From Curtobacterium pusillum (GTDB lineage: Bacteria > Actinomycetota > Actinomycetes > Actinomycetales > Microbacteriaceae), in the NCBI GenBank assembly GCA_002025645.1, contig CP018783.1, positions 992,001 through 1,056,000 of the forward strand: a stretch of DNA of 64,000 nucleotides, read 5' to 3'. Positions within the stretch are counted from its first letter, which is position 1. Each line of letters starts with the position of its first letter. Below are positions 17,169-26,382 of the stretch, in pieces. A program made the position numbers and the translations under genes. Under the pieces are notes generated by a model. That model saw only the letters and a list, made by a program, of their open reading frames with translations, was not told the DNA's origin and made no database searches.

Positions 17169-18311
17169 ATGACAACACTCCACGTCGTCGTGGACCAGGT
17201 CGTCGCCCCCGTCCCGGGTGGCATCGGCCGGTACGCCGAGGAGCTCACCCGGCACCTCATCGAGAACGCCCCGGAGGGCTGCGACGTCGCCGGCATCGTC
17301 TCCGCCGTCGGCAAGGACGAGATCGCCCACATCCAGACGCTCCTGCCCGGCCTGGCCGACCTCGACCGGCTCGCCCTCCCCCGCCGCGAGCTCTCACTCG
17401 CGTGGCAGGGCGGCTTCGTCGGCACCGTCGGACGCGGCATGGTGCACTCCCCGAGCGTCCTCGCCCCGCTCGTCAAGCACAACCGGTTCAGCGAGCCCGG
17501 ACGGCAGACGGTCGTCACCGTGCACGACACCGTGCCGTGGACCCACCCCGAGACCCTGACGCCACGGGGCGTCCAGTTCCACAAGGCAATGGTCAAGCGC
17601 GCGTGGAAGCACGCCGACGCCGTGGTCGTGCCGACCCACGCCGTCGCGGGTGCCCTGAACGAGATCCACCGGTTCGACGACCGCCTCCGCGTCATCGGCG
17701 GCGCACCGAGTGGTCGACTGCGCACCCCCGTCGACGCCGACCTGCGCGCCGAACGCCTCGGCCTCCCGGAACGCTACGTGCTCGCCGTCGGCACGCTCGA
17801 GCCGCGGAAGGGCCTGCAGTACCTGATCGAGGCGTTGGCACACCCGGACGCCCCGTCGGACATCCCGCTCGTCATCTCCGGTCCGGACGGCTGGGGCGAC
17901 GTCGACGTGTACGGCACCGCGGAGCGCGCTGGGCTCTCCCGCGACCGGGTCAAGGTGCTCGGCCGCATCGACGACGCAGACCTCGCCGTTGCCTACGAGC
18001 GTGCGACGGTGTTCGTGTTCCCGAGCCTCGCCGAGGGCTTCGGTCTGCCCGTGATCGAGGCGATGAGCTTCGGCACACCGGTCGTGCACTCCGACGACGC
18101 CGCCGTGCGCGAGGTCGCCTCCGACGCCGGGGTGACCGTGGCGCGCGACCCCCGGGACTCGTACGCCGAGCGGTTGGCCCAGGCGATCTACCAGGTCGTC
18201 AACGACCCGCTGCTCGCCGGCCAGCTCGCCGTCGCCGGACCCGACCGGGCGCGCATGTACGACTGGACGGATTCCGCCGCCGAGACCTGGCAGCTGCACG
18301 CCGACCTCTGA
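17169..18311 (+). CDS. GT4 family glycosyltransferase
   Basis: A 380-residue GT-B enzyme. It starts TTLHVVVDQVVAPVPGGIGRYAEEL, has GTLEPRKGLQYLIEALA, and the donor-site EX7E region in EGFGLPVIEAMSFGTPVVHSDDAAVREV. ATG 17169 has AGGAGGCG 7 bases upstream, and TATGGT (17113-17118) is a plausible -10 giving a leader of about 45 bases. Its architecture closely resembles the gene at 1300-2454, suggesting paralogues acting on related acceptors. The stop lies in an 8-base inverted repeat (18306-18313 and 18331-18338) shared with the convergent purE end. Confidence 0.85.
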   Translation: MTTLHVVVDQVVAPVPGGIGRYAEELTRHLIENAPEGCDVAGIVSAVGKDEIAHIQTLLPGLADLDRLALPRRELSLAWQGGFVGTVGRGMVHSPSVLAPLVKHNRFSEPGRQTVVTVHDTVPWTHPETLTPRGVQFHKAMVKRAWKHADAVVVPTHAVAGALNEIHRFDDRLRVIGGAPSGRLRTPVDADLRAERLGLPERYVLAVGTLEPRKGLQYLIEALAHPDAPSDIPLVISGPDGWGDVDVYGTAERAGLSRDRVKVLGRIDDADLAVAYERATVFVFPSLAEGFGLPVIEAMSFGTPVVHSDDAAVREVASDAGVTVARDPRDSYAERLAQAIYQVVNDPLLAGQLAVAGPDRARMYDWTDSAAETWQLHADL

Positions 18312-18332
18312 CGCGGCGGCACGGGCGACCCG

Positions 18333-18845
18333 TCAGAGCGAGTCGCGGAGGCGCTGCGCCTTCTCCTCGACGAGCTGCTCGAGTCCCTCGGAGTACTCCG
18401 ACAGGCGTGCGGCGACCGCGGGGTCGGCCGTTCCGATGATGCGCGCGGCCAGGAGTCCGGCGTTCGCCGCACCGTTGATCGCCATCGTCGCGACCGGGAT
18501 CCCGGCGGGCATCTGCACGATGGACAGCAGCGAGTCGAGCCCGTCGAGCCGCGCCAGCTGCACCGGCACGCCGATCACGGGCAGCGTCGTCATCGAGGCC
18601 ACCATGCCGGGCAGGTGCGCCGCGCCACCGGCACCGGCGATGACCACTCGGATGCCGCGGGCGGCCGCCCCGCGGGCGAAGCGGGTCATCTTGTCAGGGG
18701 TGCGGTGCGCCGACACGACGTCGGCCTCGAACGCGATGCCGAGTTCGGTGAGCATGTCCGCAGCAGCCCGCATGGTCGGCCAGTCGGAGTCCGACCCCAT
18801 GATGATCGAGACGAGCGGCGTTCCGGTGGCTTCGGTGTCGGTCAC
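18333..18845 (-). CDS. purE: N5-carboxyaminoimidazole ribonucleotide mutase
   Basis: Purine biosynthesis: moves the carboxylate of N5-CAIR (made by PurK) to give CAIR. The 170 residues match class I PurE length. Signatures: [30 protein letters not shown] and [14 protein letters not shown], which line the active site. The GTG at 18845 lacks a ribosome-binding site but has TAGGCT exactly 6 bases upstream, indicating a leaderless transcript that starts within the end of the upstream glycosyltransferase. purK lies 2.7 kb away with two unrelated genes between. Confidence 0.96.
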   Translation of the reverse strand: MTDTEATGTPLVSIIMGSDSDWPTMRAAADMLTELGIAFEADVVSAHRTPDKMTRFARGAAARGIRVVIAGAGGAAHLPGMVASMTTLPVIGVPVQLARLDGLDSLLSIVQMPAGIPVATMAINGAANAGLLAARIIGTADPAVAARLSEYSEGLEQLVEEKAQRLRDSL

Positions 18846-18851
18846 GCGACG

Positions 18852-18857
18852 AGCCTA
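18852..18857 (-). promoter_or_regulatory. -10 box of leaderless purE promoter
   Basis: TAGGCT on the minus strand, 6 bases before the purE GTG. The TAG also forms the stop codon of the upstream glycosyltransferase, so purE has a promoter of its own. Confidence 0.5.
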
Positions 18858-19970
18858 GTCGAGCAGCGCCGACCACCAGGCGTCGCCGTCGTCGCCGATG
18901 GTCCGCTCGTCCCGCACCCAGCGGGCCGCGACCGGGTCGGCGGCCCCGGCGTCCACCGCGGCGCGCACCGCGTCGCGCCAGGCTCCCGCGTCGTCGGGCA
19001 CCGCGACGACGCCGTGGGCGCGGGCGTCCCGGTAGGAGACCCGGTCGGACACGACCGCCGGCAGACCGAGCGCCGTGTACTCGAGCGCCTTGAGGTCGCT
19101 CTTCGCGCGGTTGAACTCCTCGTCGCGCAGCGGGGCGACGCCGGCGCGCCACCGCTGCCGGTGGTCGACGAGCCACCGGGCGAACGCCGGGTAGTGGCCG
19201 TCGGGGACCTCGACCCGGCGGTACCACGCTGAGTCGTCGGGTTCCTCGGTCACGCCGATCACCTCGAGCCGGACGGGTGCCCCGTCCCACGCGCGGAGGT
19301 CGGCGAAGACGTCCCGCAGCAGCTCCAGATCCGCACCGTGGGTGAGCGTGCCCATGTAGAGGACCCGGTGCTCGTCCGCGGGCAGGTCGTCGTCGACGAC
19401 GGCGTCACCAGGGGTCCAGATGGTGGGGTCGAGCGCGTTCCGGACGACCACCACGCGGCGGGCGATCGGTCGGACCACTGCGGCGAGCTCCTCGGTGCTG
19501 ACGAGGACGAGGTCGGCACCCCGGACGAGGGCGTCGATGGAGGCGAGGCGGTCCGGGTCGTACTCGGCGCGGGCGAGCCGGGCGCGGCCGGACTCGGTGA
19601 AGAAGTCGTCGTCGACCTCGGCGGCGACCCGGACGCCCCGCGCCGCGGCGGCCGCCAGGAACGGTGCCACGAGGTCCCGCGGCAGGATGTCGCGCTGCAC
19701 GAGGAGCACGCGGTACGGCGTCTCGTCGGCGCCGTCGACGAACGCCTGGGGGTCGACCTGCCGGACCTCGGCCCGGCCGCTGCGGGCGAGGTGCTCGACG
19801 CGGCGGACGACCCGGACGTGCGCGGACGCCGGGTGGGCTCCCCCGCCGCCGGCCACCACGTAGCCGAGCACGGGCAGCGGCTCGGGCGCCGGCGTGGAGC
19901 TGTCCGGGCGGGTGCCGGTCAGGGTTCGGCGGAGCCGTCTGGCGGCACGGCGGACGAGATCACGCGGCAT
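18855..19970 (-). CDS. Glycosyltransferase (GT-B, family 1/4-like)
   Basis: About 371 residues from ATG 19970, chosen over an in-frame GTG nine codons upstream because GGGAGG lies 9 bases before the ATG. After a basic N-terminus, a GT-B pattern is visible: VLGYVVAGGGGAHPASAHVRV, AAEVDDDFF, VRNALDPTIW, VLYMGTLTHGADLELLRDVF, and the donor-side KALEYTALGLPAVVSDRVSY. The DDDFF element resembles glycosyltransferases that process anchor-linked polymers, but the substrate is not identifiable. It lies between purE and GH6 on the same strand, breaking up purE and purK. Confidence 0.7.
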   Translation of the reverse strand: MPRDLVRRAARRLRRTLTGTRPDSSTPAPEPLPVLGYVVAGGGGAHPASAHVRVVRRVEHLARSGRAEVRQVDPQAFVDGADETPYRVLLVQRDILPRDLVAPFLAAAAARGVRVAAEVDDDFFTESGRARLARAEYDPDRLASIDALVRGADLVLVSTEELAAVVRPIARRVVVVRNALDPTIWTPGDAVVDDDLPADEHRVLYMGTLTHGADLELLRDVFADLRAWDGAPVRLEVIGVTEEPDDSAWYRRVEVPDGHYPAFARWLVDHRQRWRAGVAPLRDEEFNRAKSDLKALEYTALGLPAVVSDRVSYRDARAHGVVAVPDDAGAWRDAVRAAVDAGAADPVAARWVRDERTIGDDGDAWWSALLD

Positions 19971-20018
19971 GCGTCCATCCTCCCGCACGCCGGGCACCGG
20001 ACCGCCCGTCGGCGGGGC

Positions 20019-21401
20019 TCAGCGCACCGTGACGGTCGCGCAGCCGAGCGACGTGTCGCCACCGCCGCCGATGCCCACGGCGACCAGGCAGACGCTCCGA
20101 CGACCGCTCGGCACGGCGACGGTCGCCGAGAACCCGTGCGACGCGCCGACCCGGTACACGCGGTCGAGGTCCGGTCGCGAGGTGTTCGCGACCGTGGTGC
20201 CGAGGACCTTGCCGCCGACGGAGATCCGCATCGTCACCGACTTGCCGAGGTCGTCGCGGTCGAAGGCCCATCCGCGGACGGTGACCCGGCGCGTCGCAGT
20301 CGACGCCGCGGAGTCGCGGTGGGCGACGGGCGCCACCGACGGCGCCTTCCGCACGGGCGCGACCGGAGCCGGTGCGGACACCGCGGCCGGCGCCGTCCCG
20401 AGCCGTGCGTTCGCGACGAGGGTCTTCGCGAACGCCGACCACCACGTGCCCGCCGCCGGTCCGCCGTTGCACGTCCCGTCGCTCGCCCCGGGGGTCTTCA
20501 CCCAGAGGAGGGCATCGAGGGCGGTGCCGTCGGAGACGATCCGGGGCGAGGTCCCGAGGCCGGCGCCCGGCCCGTTGCACCAGGTGCCGCGCCAGCCCTG
20601 CCCGTTCCGGGAGGTGTCGATGACGTAGTGCGAGCCGCCGGTCGCCGCGGACACCTTCTCGGCGTAGGCCTGCTCCTGGGCGGTCGGGTAGTAGTTCGCG
20701 ACGTTCGTGAAGAACCCCCGCGCCTTCCGGACGCCCGCACTGTCCAGCCGCGCGGCCATCACCGCGGGCTGGACCCAGTTCGAGTTGCCCGCGTCCAGGT
20801 ACGCGGGCACCCCGGCGGCTGTGAACGCGGCGACCTCGCGGGCGAGGATCCGGTACCGCTGCTGGTCGAGCGTGGTGCTGCACGCGGCGTTGCTGAGCAT
20901 CGCGAGGGAGTCCGGCTCGACGATCACCGCGGCACGGTGCCCGGCGAGCCGCGCGACGATCTGGTCGACCCACGCGTCGTACGTGGCCTCGTCGAACCCG
21001 CCCGCCGAGTACCCGCCGCAGTCCCGCTGCGGGATCGCGTAGGTCACGAAGACCGGGGTGGTCCCGGAGCGTTCGGCTCCGGCGACCGCGGCGTCGATCG
21101 TCTTCGTCAGCGTCGCGCCCCGGGTCCAGTCGCCGAGCCAGGTCGCGACCGGGTACTGCGCGATCGTCCGCGCCGCGGCGGCCCCGCTCGGGTCGCTCGT
21201 CGCGAGCGCCGCCGCCGCCTTCGCGGCCTCGCTCGTGTCGGAGCGGTACGGACCGGCGCCGTAGAGGGTCGCGGCGGACGCCGACCGGATCGTCGCGGCG
21301 GTGGTCGCCGCGGACGCCGTGGCCGGCGTCAGCGCCCCTGCGGCGAGCGCGAGGAGCGCACCGAGTGCACCGGTCGTGCCGAACAGGACGGTGCGGCGCA
21401 T
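20019..21401 (-). CDS. Secreted glycoside hydrolase family 6 (cellulase-like) with C-terminal accessory domain
   Basis: A 460-residue exported protein. ATG 21401 has GGGAG 7 bases upstream and opens a clear signal peptide (MRRTVLFGTTGALGALLALA, cleavage near ATASA). The catalytic domain (about residues 35-335) shows GH6 signatures: VTYAIPQRDCGGYSAGG (substrate loop with catalytic-acid region), AAVIVEPDSLAML, ANYYPT, HYVIDTSRNGQG and WVKTPGASDGTCNGGP. The usual WxKxPGExDG reads PGASDG here, an Ala at a normally Glu position. Residues 360-460 form a small beta domain (GWAFDRDDLGKS, SHGFSATVAVPSG) seen on other actinobacterial secreted proteins. Likely acts on plant or own-surface beta-glucan. 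Confidence 0.88.
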   Translation of the reverse strand: MRRTVLFGTTGALGALLALAAGALTPATASAATTAATIRSASAATLYGAGPYRSDTSEAAKAAAALATSDPSGAAAARTIAQYPVATWLGDWTRGATLTKTIDAAVAGAERSGTTPVFVTYAIPQRDCGGYSAGGFDEATYDAWVDQIVARLAGHRAAVIVEPDSLAMLSNAACSTTLDQQRYRILAREVAAFTAAGVPAYLDAGNSNWVQPAVMAARLDSAGVRKARGFFTNVANYYPTAQEQAYAEKVSAATGGSHYVIDTSRNGQGWRGTWCNGPGAGLGTSPRIVSDGTALDALLWVKTPGASDGTCNGGPAAGTWWSAFAKTLVANARLGTAPAAVSAPAPVAPVRKAPSVAPVAHRDSAASTATRRVTVRGWAFDRDDLGKSVTMRISVGGKVLGTTVANTSRPDLDRVYRVGASHGFSATVAVPSGRRSVCLVAVGIGGGGDTSLGCATVTVR

Positions 21402-21524
21402 GACGAACTCCCGGGACTGGTCGGCCTCTGACCCGTCCATGGGAGCACGCCGGTCACGCCGGCGTCCACACGCCAGATCGGGTGGCACCCGACCGGGTGT
21501 CCGCCCTTCTGCGGACTGCGCGTG

Positions 21525-21545
21525 GACGGCGGCGAGACCGCCGTC
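21525..21545 (-). terminator. Hairpin directly after purK
   Basis: Eight-base arms (GACGGCGG / CCGCCGTC) around a 5-base loop, touching the purK stop codon at 21546. Probably ends the purK transcript ahead of the GH6 gene. Confidence 0.5.
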
Positions 21546-22682
21546 TCAGTCGTCGAAGTGGGCTGCGGCCGACCGGGCGCGGTAGGTGACGTCGTCGACG
21601 TCGTCACCGATCACGGTGACGTGCCCGATCTTCCGGCCCGGTCGCGGAGCCTTGCCGTAGAAGTGGTACTTCGCCTCGGGGAAGGCCTCGAGCGCTCCTG
21701 GGTACCGGGCCGCGAGGTCGCCGTCCGCCGGGCCGCCGAGCACGTTGATCATCACTGCCGACGGCGCGTGCATGCCGGTCGCGCCGAGCGGGAGGTCGAG
21801 GACGGCACGGAGGTGCTGCTCGAACTGGCTCGTCGTCGCCCCGTCGATCGACCAGTGCCCGGTGTTGTGCGGCCGCATGGCGAGCTCGTTGATGAGGATC
21901 CGCTCGTCGTCGGTCTGGAACAGCTCGACAGCGAGCACCCCGCTGACGCCGAGCTCGGTCGCGACGCGGACCGCGATGTCCTCGGCCAGGTCGGCGATCC
22001 TCCCCGCGCTGTCCCGGGCCGGGGCGAACACCTCGGCGCAGACCCCGTCGCGCTGCACGGTCTCGACGAGCGGCCAGGCGACGACCTCTCCGGAGGGGCG
22101 CCGGGCGACGGACTGGGCGAGCTCCCGGGTGAACGGCACGAGTTCCTCGACGAGCAGTGCCTGCCCGCCACCGGCCTCGGCGACGGCGATGAACCAGTCG
22201 GAGACGTCGGCGGGGTCGGAGACCACGCGCACCCCCTTGCCGTCGTAGCCACCGCGGGCGGTCTTCACGACCGCACGCCCGCCGTGGTCGTCGAGGAAGG
22301 CCTGCAGTTCGTCCGGGTCCTGCACCGCGGCCCAGTCCGGCACCGGCAGCCCGAGCTCGGACAGGCGCGTGCGCATGGTGATCTTGTCCTGCGCGACGGC
22401 GAGCGCCTCCGGCCCCGGGCGCACGGCGACCCCGGCGTCGACGAGGGCGCGGAGGACGTCCTGCGGGACGTGCTCGTGGTCGAAGGTGACGACGTCGACG
22501 TCCCGCGCGAACGCCAGGACCGTCTCGACGTCGTGGTAGTCGCCCTCGGCGGTGGCCGCGATCGACGCCGACATGCCCGGCCCCTCGGCGAGCACCCGGA
22601 TGTCGAGGCCGAGCTCGACCGCTGCGGGCACCATCATCCGTGCCAGCTGTCCTCCACCGATGACCCCGACGCGCAACGCCAT
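21546..22682 (-). CDS. purK: N5-carboxyaminoimidazole ribonucleotide synthase
   Basis: ATP-grasp enzyme of purine synthesis that makes N5-CAIR from AIR, bicarbonate and ATP; partner of PurE. 378 residues. It starts VGVIGGGQLARMM (nucleotide site), then FDHEHVP, RPGPEALAVAQDKITMRTRL, VVKTARGGYDGKGVRVV (ATP-grasp loop), ERLLINELAMRPHNTGHW-like segment (ILINELAMRPHNTGHWSIDG) and LGGPADGDL. ATG with GGAAGGA 7 bases upstream. Divergent from gtrA. Confidence 0.96.
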   Translation of the reverse strand: MALRVGVIGGGQLARMMVPAAVELGLDIRVLAEGPGMSASIAATAEGDYHDVETVLAFARDVDVVTFDHEHVPQDVLRALVDAGVAVRPGPEALAVAQDKITMRTRLSELGLPVPDWAAVQDPDELQAFLDDHGGRAVVKTARGGYDGKGVRVVSDPADVSDWFIAVAEAGGGQALLVEELVPFTRELAQSVARRPSGEVVAWPLVETVQRDGVCAEVFAPARDSAGRIADLAEDIAVRVATELGVSGVLAVELFQTDDERILINELAMRPHNTGHWSIDGATTSQFEQHLRAVLDLPLGATGMHAPSAVMINVLGGPADGDLAARYPGALEAFPEAKYHFYGKAPRPGRKIGHVTVIGDDVDDVTYRARSAAAHFDD

Positions 22683-22731
22683 GCTGTGTGTTCCTTCCGT
22701 CGTTCACACCGCCCGGTGAGAACGCGCTGTC

Positions 22732-22737
22732 TAGAAT
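22732..22737 (+). promoter_or_regulatory. Possible -10 box for the gtrA transcript
   Basis: TAGAAT in the purK-gtrA divergent gap, about 84 bases before the gtrA GTG. Only the -10 resembles consensus; no -35 is evident. Confidence 0.3.
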
Positions 22738-22820
22738 CGCTGTTCGGGTCGCCAGTGCGCGACCACCGGTCGGGCGAACGGAGCCCCACCAGCGACAACT
22801 CTACGGACCATGGAGACACC

Positions 22821-23306
22821 GTGCGGCGACTGATTGCCCAGCTGGCTCGCTTCGGCGTCGTCGGTGCGGTCGGCTTCGTCGTCGACACGACGATCTTCAA
22901 CATCCTGCGGGCGACGGTCCTGAGCCCGGACGAGGTCCACTCCGGCCCCTTCTGGGCGAAGGTGGTCTCGACCGTCGTCGCGATCTTCGTCAACTGGATG
23001 GGCAACCGCTATTGGACGTTCCGCGACCAGCGCCGGAGCGTCGCCACCCGCGAGGGCGTCGAGTTCGTGATCGTCTCCCTGGGCGGCATGGTCATCTCGC
23101 TCGGCTGCCTCGGCATCTCCCACTACGTGCTCGGACTCACGTCGGCGCTCGCGGACAACATCTCGGGCAACGTGATCGGGCTGGTGCTCGGCACGGCGTT
23201 CCGGTTCTGGCTGTACAAGGTGTGGGTCTACCACCCCGAGCGCAGTGGGCAGGGCGAACCGACCGAGGCGCGCACCGACACGTCCGCCGTCCCGACCGCC
23301 CAGTAG
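22821..23306 (+). CDS. GtrA family membrane protein
   Basis: A 161-residue protein with four TM helices spread over residues 8-140, matching the GtrA family (PF04138) in length and motif: QLARFGVVGAVGFVVDTTIFN, IFVNWMGNRYWTFRDQ and FRFWLYKVWVY. GtrA proteins are thought to flip polyprenyl-phosphate sugars. GTG 22821 with GGAGA 5 bases upstream; an in-frame extension upstream crosses purK antisense and is rejected. An equivalent gene follows purK in M. tuberculosis (Rv3277), which supports the call. Confidence 0.88.
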   Translation: MRRLIAQLARFGVVGAVGFVVDTTIFNILRATVLSPDEVHSGPFWAKVVSTVVAIFVNWMGNRYWTFRDQRRSVATREGVEFVIVSLGGMVISLGCLGISHYVLGLTSALADNISGNVIGLVLGTAFRFWLYKVWVYHPERSGQGEPTEARTDTSAVPTAQ

Positions 23307-23356
23307 GCTCGTCGCGCCACCGGTCGGGTGGCGCCGCCGACCCGGGAGCCCCCTCG

Positions 23357-24919
23357 ATGCAGCACGGACCACACCCCGTCGTCTCCCGGCGCGAAGGGTG
23401 GTGGATCGCCGTCCTGACGGCAGTGTTCGGCCTGTGGCTCGTCCTCTGGGCGCTCGTCGTCCCGGCGTTCCAGGCGCCGGACGAACCGGCGCACTTCGAC
23501 GCCGCGGTGCACGTCGCGACCGGGTCGGGGTGGCCGGCACCGGGGACCCTGCACGTCTCGAACGCCGTCCTGGCGGCACAGCAGGAACAGGCTGCGGGCG
23601 ACGCCTCCACGTGGTCCACGATGAGCGAGCTGCTCGCCGCACACCCCGGCGACTCGGCGACCGTCAACCAGATGACCCAGCACCCGCCGACGGCCTACGC
23701 GGCCGACGCACTCGTGCTCCGGGCGCTGCACTACGGCTCGTTGCGCTGGGACCACGCCCTGGTCGCCCTCCGGCTCGTCGACGCGCTGCTCGTCACGCCG
23801 CTGGCACTCCTCGCCTGGGCCGCGGTCCGCCGGGTCACCCGGTCGCCGCGTGCCGCCCTGCTCGCACCGATCGCCCTGTTCGCGACGCCGCAGCTCGCCT
23901 CGATCGGCGCCTCGGTGACGAACGACGCCCCGGTGCTGCTGCTCGGCGGGGCGGTGGTGTGGCTCGCGACCCGGATCCTCACCGGTGATCTCCGGACCCG
24001 GACGCTGCTGGCGCTCGGCGTCGTCACCGCGGCGCTCGTCTGGACGAAGGGCACCGGGCTCCCCGCAGTGCCGTTCACCGGGGTCGTCGCGCTCGTGGCG
24101 GGCGCCGGTGTGCTGTCGGTCGGCCGGCGAGTCGTCCGGACCGTCGTGCTGCTCGGGACCACCGCCGTGCTCGGCTGCTGGTGGTGGGTGCACAACCTCG
24201 TGACGTACCACCGCCTCCAGCCGGACGGGTACGCGGCGATCCGGCCGCACGCCGACTTCCCGCCCGGCGAGCACCCGTCCGCCGTGCGCTTCGCGGACGT
24301 CAGCTGGGGCACCATCGCCCGGACGTTCTGGGGCAGCCCCGGGCAGCGTGCGCAGGTCAGCATCGGCGACCTGCTCACCGCCGTCCTGACGATCGTGGCG
24401 ATCGTCGTCGTCCTGGTGTGGGCGTTCCGTCGGCCCCGCACCGGCCCGGACACCCGCGCGGTGGCGTGGACGCTCCTCGTGTTCCCGGCGCTGCTGCTCG
24501 CGCTGCAGACGGCGAGCAGTGCCCGCGCGTACCTCGACACCACGCAGGTCGCCGGGACGCAGGGCCGCTACCTCTTCCCGGCCCTGCTCGCCCTCGTCGT
24601 GCTGAGCGCCCTCGCCTGGCGGCGGATCCCCCGGACCGAGCGAGGTCGCGGCGGGCTCGCCACGGGCATCGCCGTCGTCGCACCCGCGGTGGGGATCTAC
24701 GGGCTGGCGGTCGTGTCCGCCTGGTTCTGGAACGCCGCCCGCGCGCCGCTGACGTCGGCCGGCATCGCCCGGTACGAGGCATCGGGTCCGGTGCCGTTCG
24801 CGCTCGTCGTCGGCGTCGCCGTCGTCGTCGCGGTGGGTCTGACGCTGGCGGTCGTGCAGGTGGCCCGGGATCGTCTGCCTGGAGGCACGGCGCACCTCGA
24901 CCGGTCGACGGACGTCTGA
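23357..24919 (+). CDS. DUF2142-type multi-spanning membrane protein
   Basis: A 520-residue polytopic protein with about eleven TM helices. The extracytoplasmic loop after the first helix carries PAFQAPDEPAHFDAAVH, the hallmark of DUF2142 (PF09913) proteins, probable GT-C membrane glycosyltransferases in which the acidic loop residues are catalytic or metal-binding. GRYLFPALLALVVLSAL near residue 400 is also typical. ATG 23357 with GGGAG 11 bases upstream; the longer upstream frame is shadow. The C-terminus (LPGGTAHLDRSTDV) is encoded by a half copy of the dispersed repeat. Ends at a strong terminator. Confidence 0.75.
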   Translation: MQHGPHPVVSRREGWWIAVLTAVFGLWLVLWALVVPAFQAPDEPAHFDAAVHVATGSGWPAPGTLHVSNAVLAAQQEQAAGDASTWSTMSELLAAHPGDSATVNQMTQHPPTAYAADALVLRALHYGSLRWDHALVALRLVDALLVTPLALLAWAAVRRVTRSPRAALLAPIALFATPQLASIGASVTNDAPVLLLGGAVVWLATRILTGDLRTRTLLALGVVTAALVWTKGTGLPAVPFTGVVALVAGAGVLSVGRRVVRTVVLLGTTAVLGCWWWVHNLVTYHRLQPDGYAAIRPHADFPPGEHPSAVRFADVSWGTIARTFWGSPGQRAQVSIGDLLTAVLTIVAIVVVLVWAFRRPRTGPDTRAVAWTLLVFPALLLALQTASSARAYLDTTQVAGTQGRYLFPALLALVVLSALAWRRIPRTERGRGGLATGIAVVAPAVGIYGLAVVSAWFWNAARAPLTSAGIARYEASGPVPFALVVGVAVVVAVGLTLAVVQVARDRLPGGTAHLDRSTDV

Positions 24920-24936
24920 GGGCGGTCGCGCCGGAC

Positions 24937-24974
24937 ACGACGACGGCCGCGCCTCTCGGCGCGGCCGTCGTCGT
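24937..24974. terminator. Bidirectional terminator between DUF2142 gene and ugd
   Basis: Perfect 17-base arms (ACGACGACGGCCGCGCC and its complement) around a TCTC loop, placed between two convergent genes. Confidence 0.85.
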
Positions 24975-25003
24975 CGGTGGGATGGCGGGTGGGGTGGCGT
25001 CGG

Positions 25004-26311
25004 TCAGCGACCCATCCCGCGGTAGGTGAACCCGGCGGCGGTCCAGGCATCGCGGTCGAGGCAGTTGCGGCCGTCGATCACGACGGGGTTCGACACGAGC
25101 GAGGCCGCGACGGCGGGGTCGAGCTCGCGGAACTCGTTCCACTCGGTGAGGACCAGCACGAGGTCGGCGTCCCGGAGCGCGTCCGTGGCGCTCTCGACGT
25201 ACTCGAGCTCCGGGTGGAGGCGCCGGGCGGTGACCACGGCCTCGGGGTCGTACGCGGCGACCGTGGCGCCGTGGCCGAGCAGGCGTGCGGCGATGTCGAG
25301 GGCCGGGGAGTCGCGGACGTCGTCGGAGTTCGGCTTGAACGCGAGCCCGAGCACCGCGATCCGCTTGCCGGTGACGGCACCGCCGAGGATCTCCTGTGCG
25401 AGCTCGACCACGTGGTCACGACGACGCAGGTTGATGGCGTCGACGTCGGCGAGGAACGCGAGCGAGTCCGGCACGCCGAGCTCGTTCGCGCGCGCCTGGA
25501 AGGCACGGATGTCCTTGGGGAGGCAGCCACCGCCGAAGCCGAGGCCGGCGTTGAGGAACTTGCGGCCGATCCGGGCGTCGTGGCCGATCGCGTCGGCGAG
25601 CGCCGTGACGTCGGCACCGACGACCTCGGCGATCTCGGCCATCGCGTTGATGAAGGAGATCTTCGTCGCGAGGAACGCGTTCGCGCTGACCTTGACGAGC
25701 TCGGCGGTGGGCAGGTCGACGACGAGGCGCGGGGTGCCCTCGGCCAGGGTGGTCGCGTAGACCTCGTCGAGGAGGGCAACCGCGCGCGCACCGGTCTCGC
25801 CGGCGGGCACGCCGTAGACGAGGCGGTCCGGCGAGATCGTGTCCTGCACGGCGAAGCCCTCCCGCAGGAACTCGGGGTTCCAGACGAGCGAGGCACCGGG
25901 GACGGCCGCCTCGACCTCGGCCGCGAGCCGGGCAGCGGTGCCGACCGGGACGGTGGACTTGCCGACGACGAACTCGCCCGCGCCCAGGTGGGGCGTGAGC
26001 GCGGCGACGGCAGCGTCGACGTAGGTGAGGTCCGCGGCGCCGGTCGGGCCCTGCGGGGTGCCGACGGCGAGGAAGTGCACCTGGGCACCCGCGACCTCGG
26101 CCATGTCGGTGGTGAAGCGGATGCGACCGGACGCGATGGCCTCGGTCAGGATCTCGGGGAGCCCGGGTTCGAAGAACGGGGCCTCGCCCGCGGCGAGCCG
26201 CTCGATCTTGACCGGGTCGACGTCGACCGCGACGACGTCGTGTCCGAGCTTGGCCATGGAGGCGGCGTGCACGGCACCGAGGTAACCGCAGCCGATGACA
26301 GAGATACGCAC
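25004..26311 (-). CDS. ugd: UDP-glucose 6-dehydrogenase
   Basis: Oxidises UDP-glucose to UDP-glucuronate with NAD+. The 435 residues match bacterial Ugd. Starting at GTG 26311, the cofactor motif ISVIGCGYLGAVHAASM is at residues 3-19. KSTVPVGTA, EFLREGFAVQDTISPDRLVYG, KISFINAMAEIAE, GFGGGCLPKDIRAF (with the catalytic Cys) and LGLAFKPNSDDVRDSPAL follow in canonical order. An in-frame ATG upstream (26404) is rejected because TAGCGT lies 7 bases before the GTG, indicating a leaderless start. Supplies UDP-GlcA for surface glycan. Confidence 0.95.
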   Translation of the reverse strand: MRISVIGCGYLGAVHAASMAKLGHDVVAVDVDPVKIERLAAGEAPFFEPGLPEILTEAIASGRIRFTTDMAEVAGAQVHFLAVGTPQGPTGAADLTYVDAAVAALTPHLGAGEFVVGKSTVPVGTAARLAAEVEAAVPGASLVWNPEFLREGFAVQDTISPDRLVYGVPAGETGARAVALLDEVYATTLAEGTPRLVVDLPTAELVKVSANAFLATKISFINAMAEIAEVVGADVTALADAIGHDARIGRKFLNAGLGFGGGCLPKDIRAFQARANELGVPDSLAFLADVDAINLRRRDHVVELAQEILGGAVTGKRIAVLGLAFKPNSDDVRDSPALDIAARLLGHGATVAAYDPEAVVTARRLHPELEYVESATDALRDADLVLVLTEWNEFRELDPAVAASLVSNPVVIDGRNCLDRDAWTAAGFTYRGMGR

Positions 26312-26318
26312 GCCGAAG

Positions 26319-26324
26319 ACGCTA
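26319..26324 (-). promoter_or_regulatory. -10 box of leaderless ugd promoter
   Basis: TAGCGT on the minus strand, 7 bases before the ugd GTG, with no ribosome-binding site between. Confidence 0.45.
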
Positions 26325-26382
26325 CCGGGTTCTCGTCGAACTTCCACCGAGTGCGATGGCGTCCGTGTCGGGGGCGGGTTCG

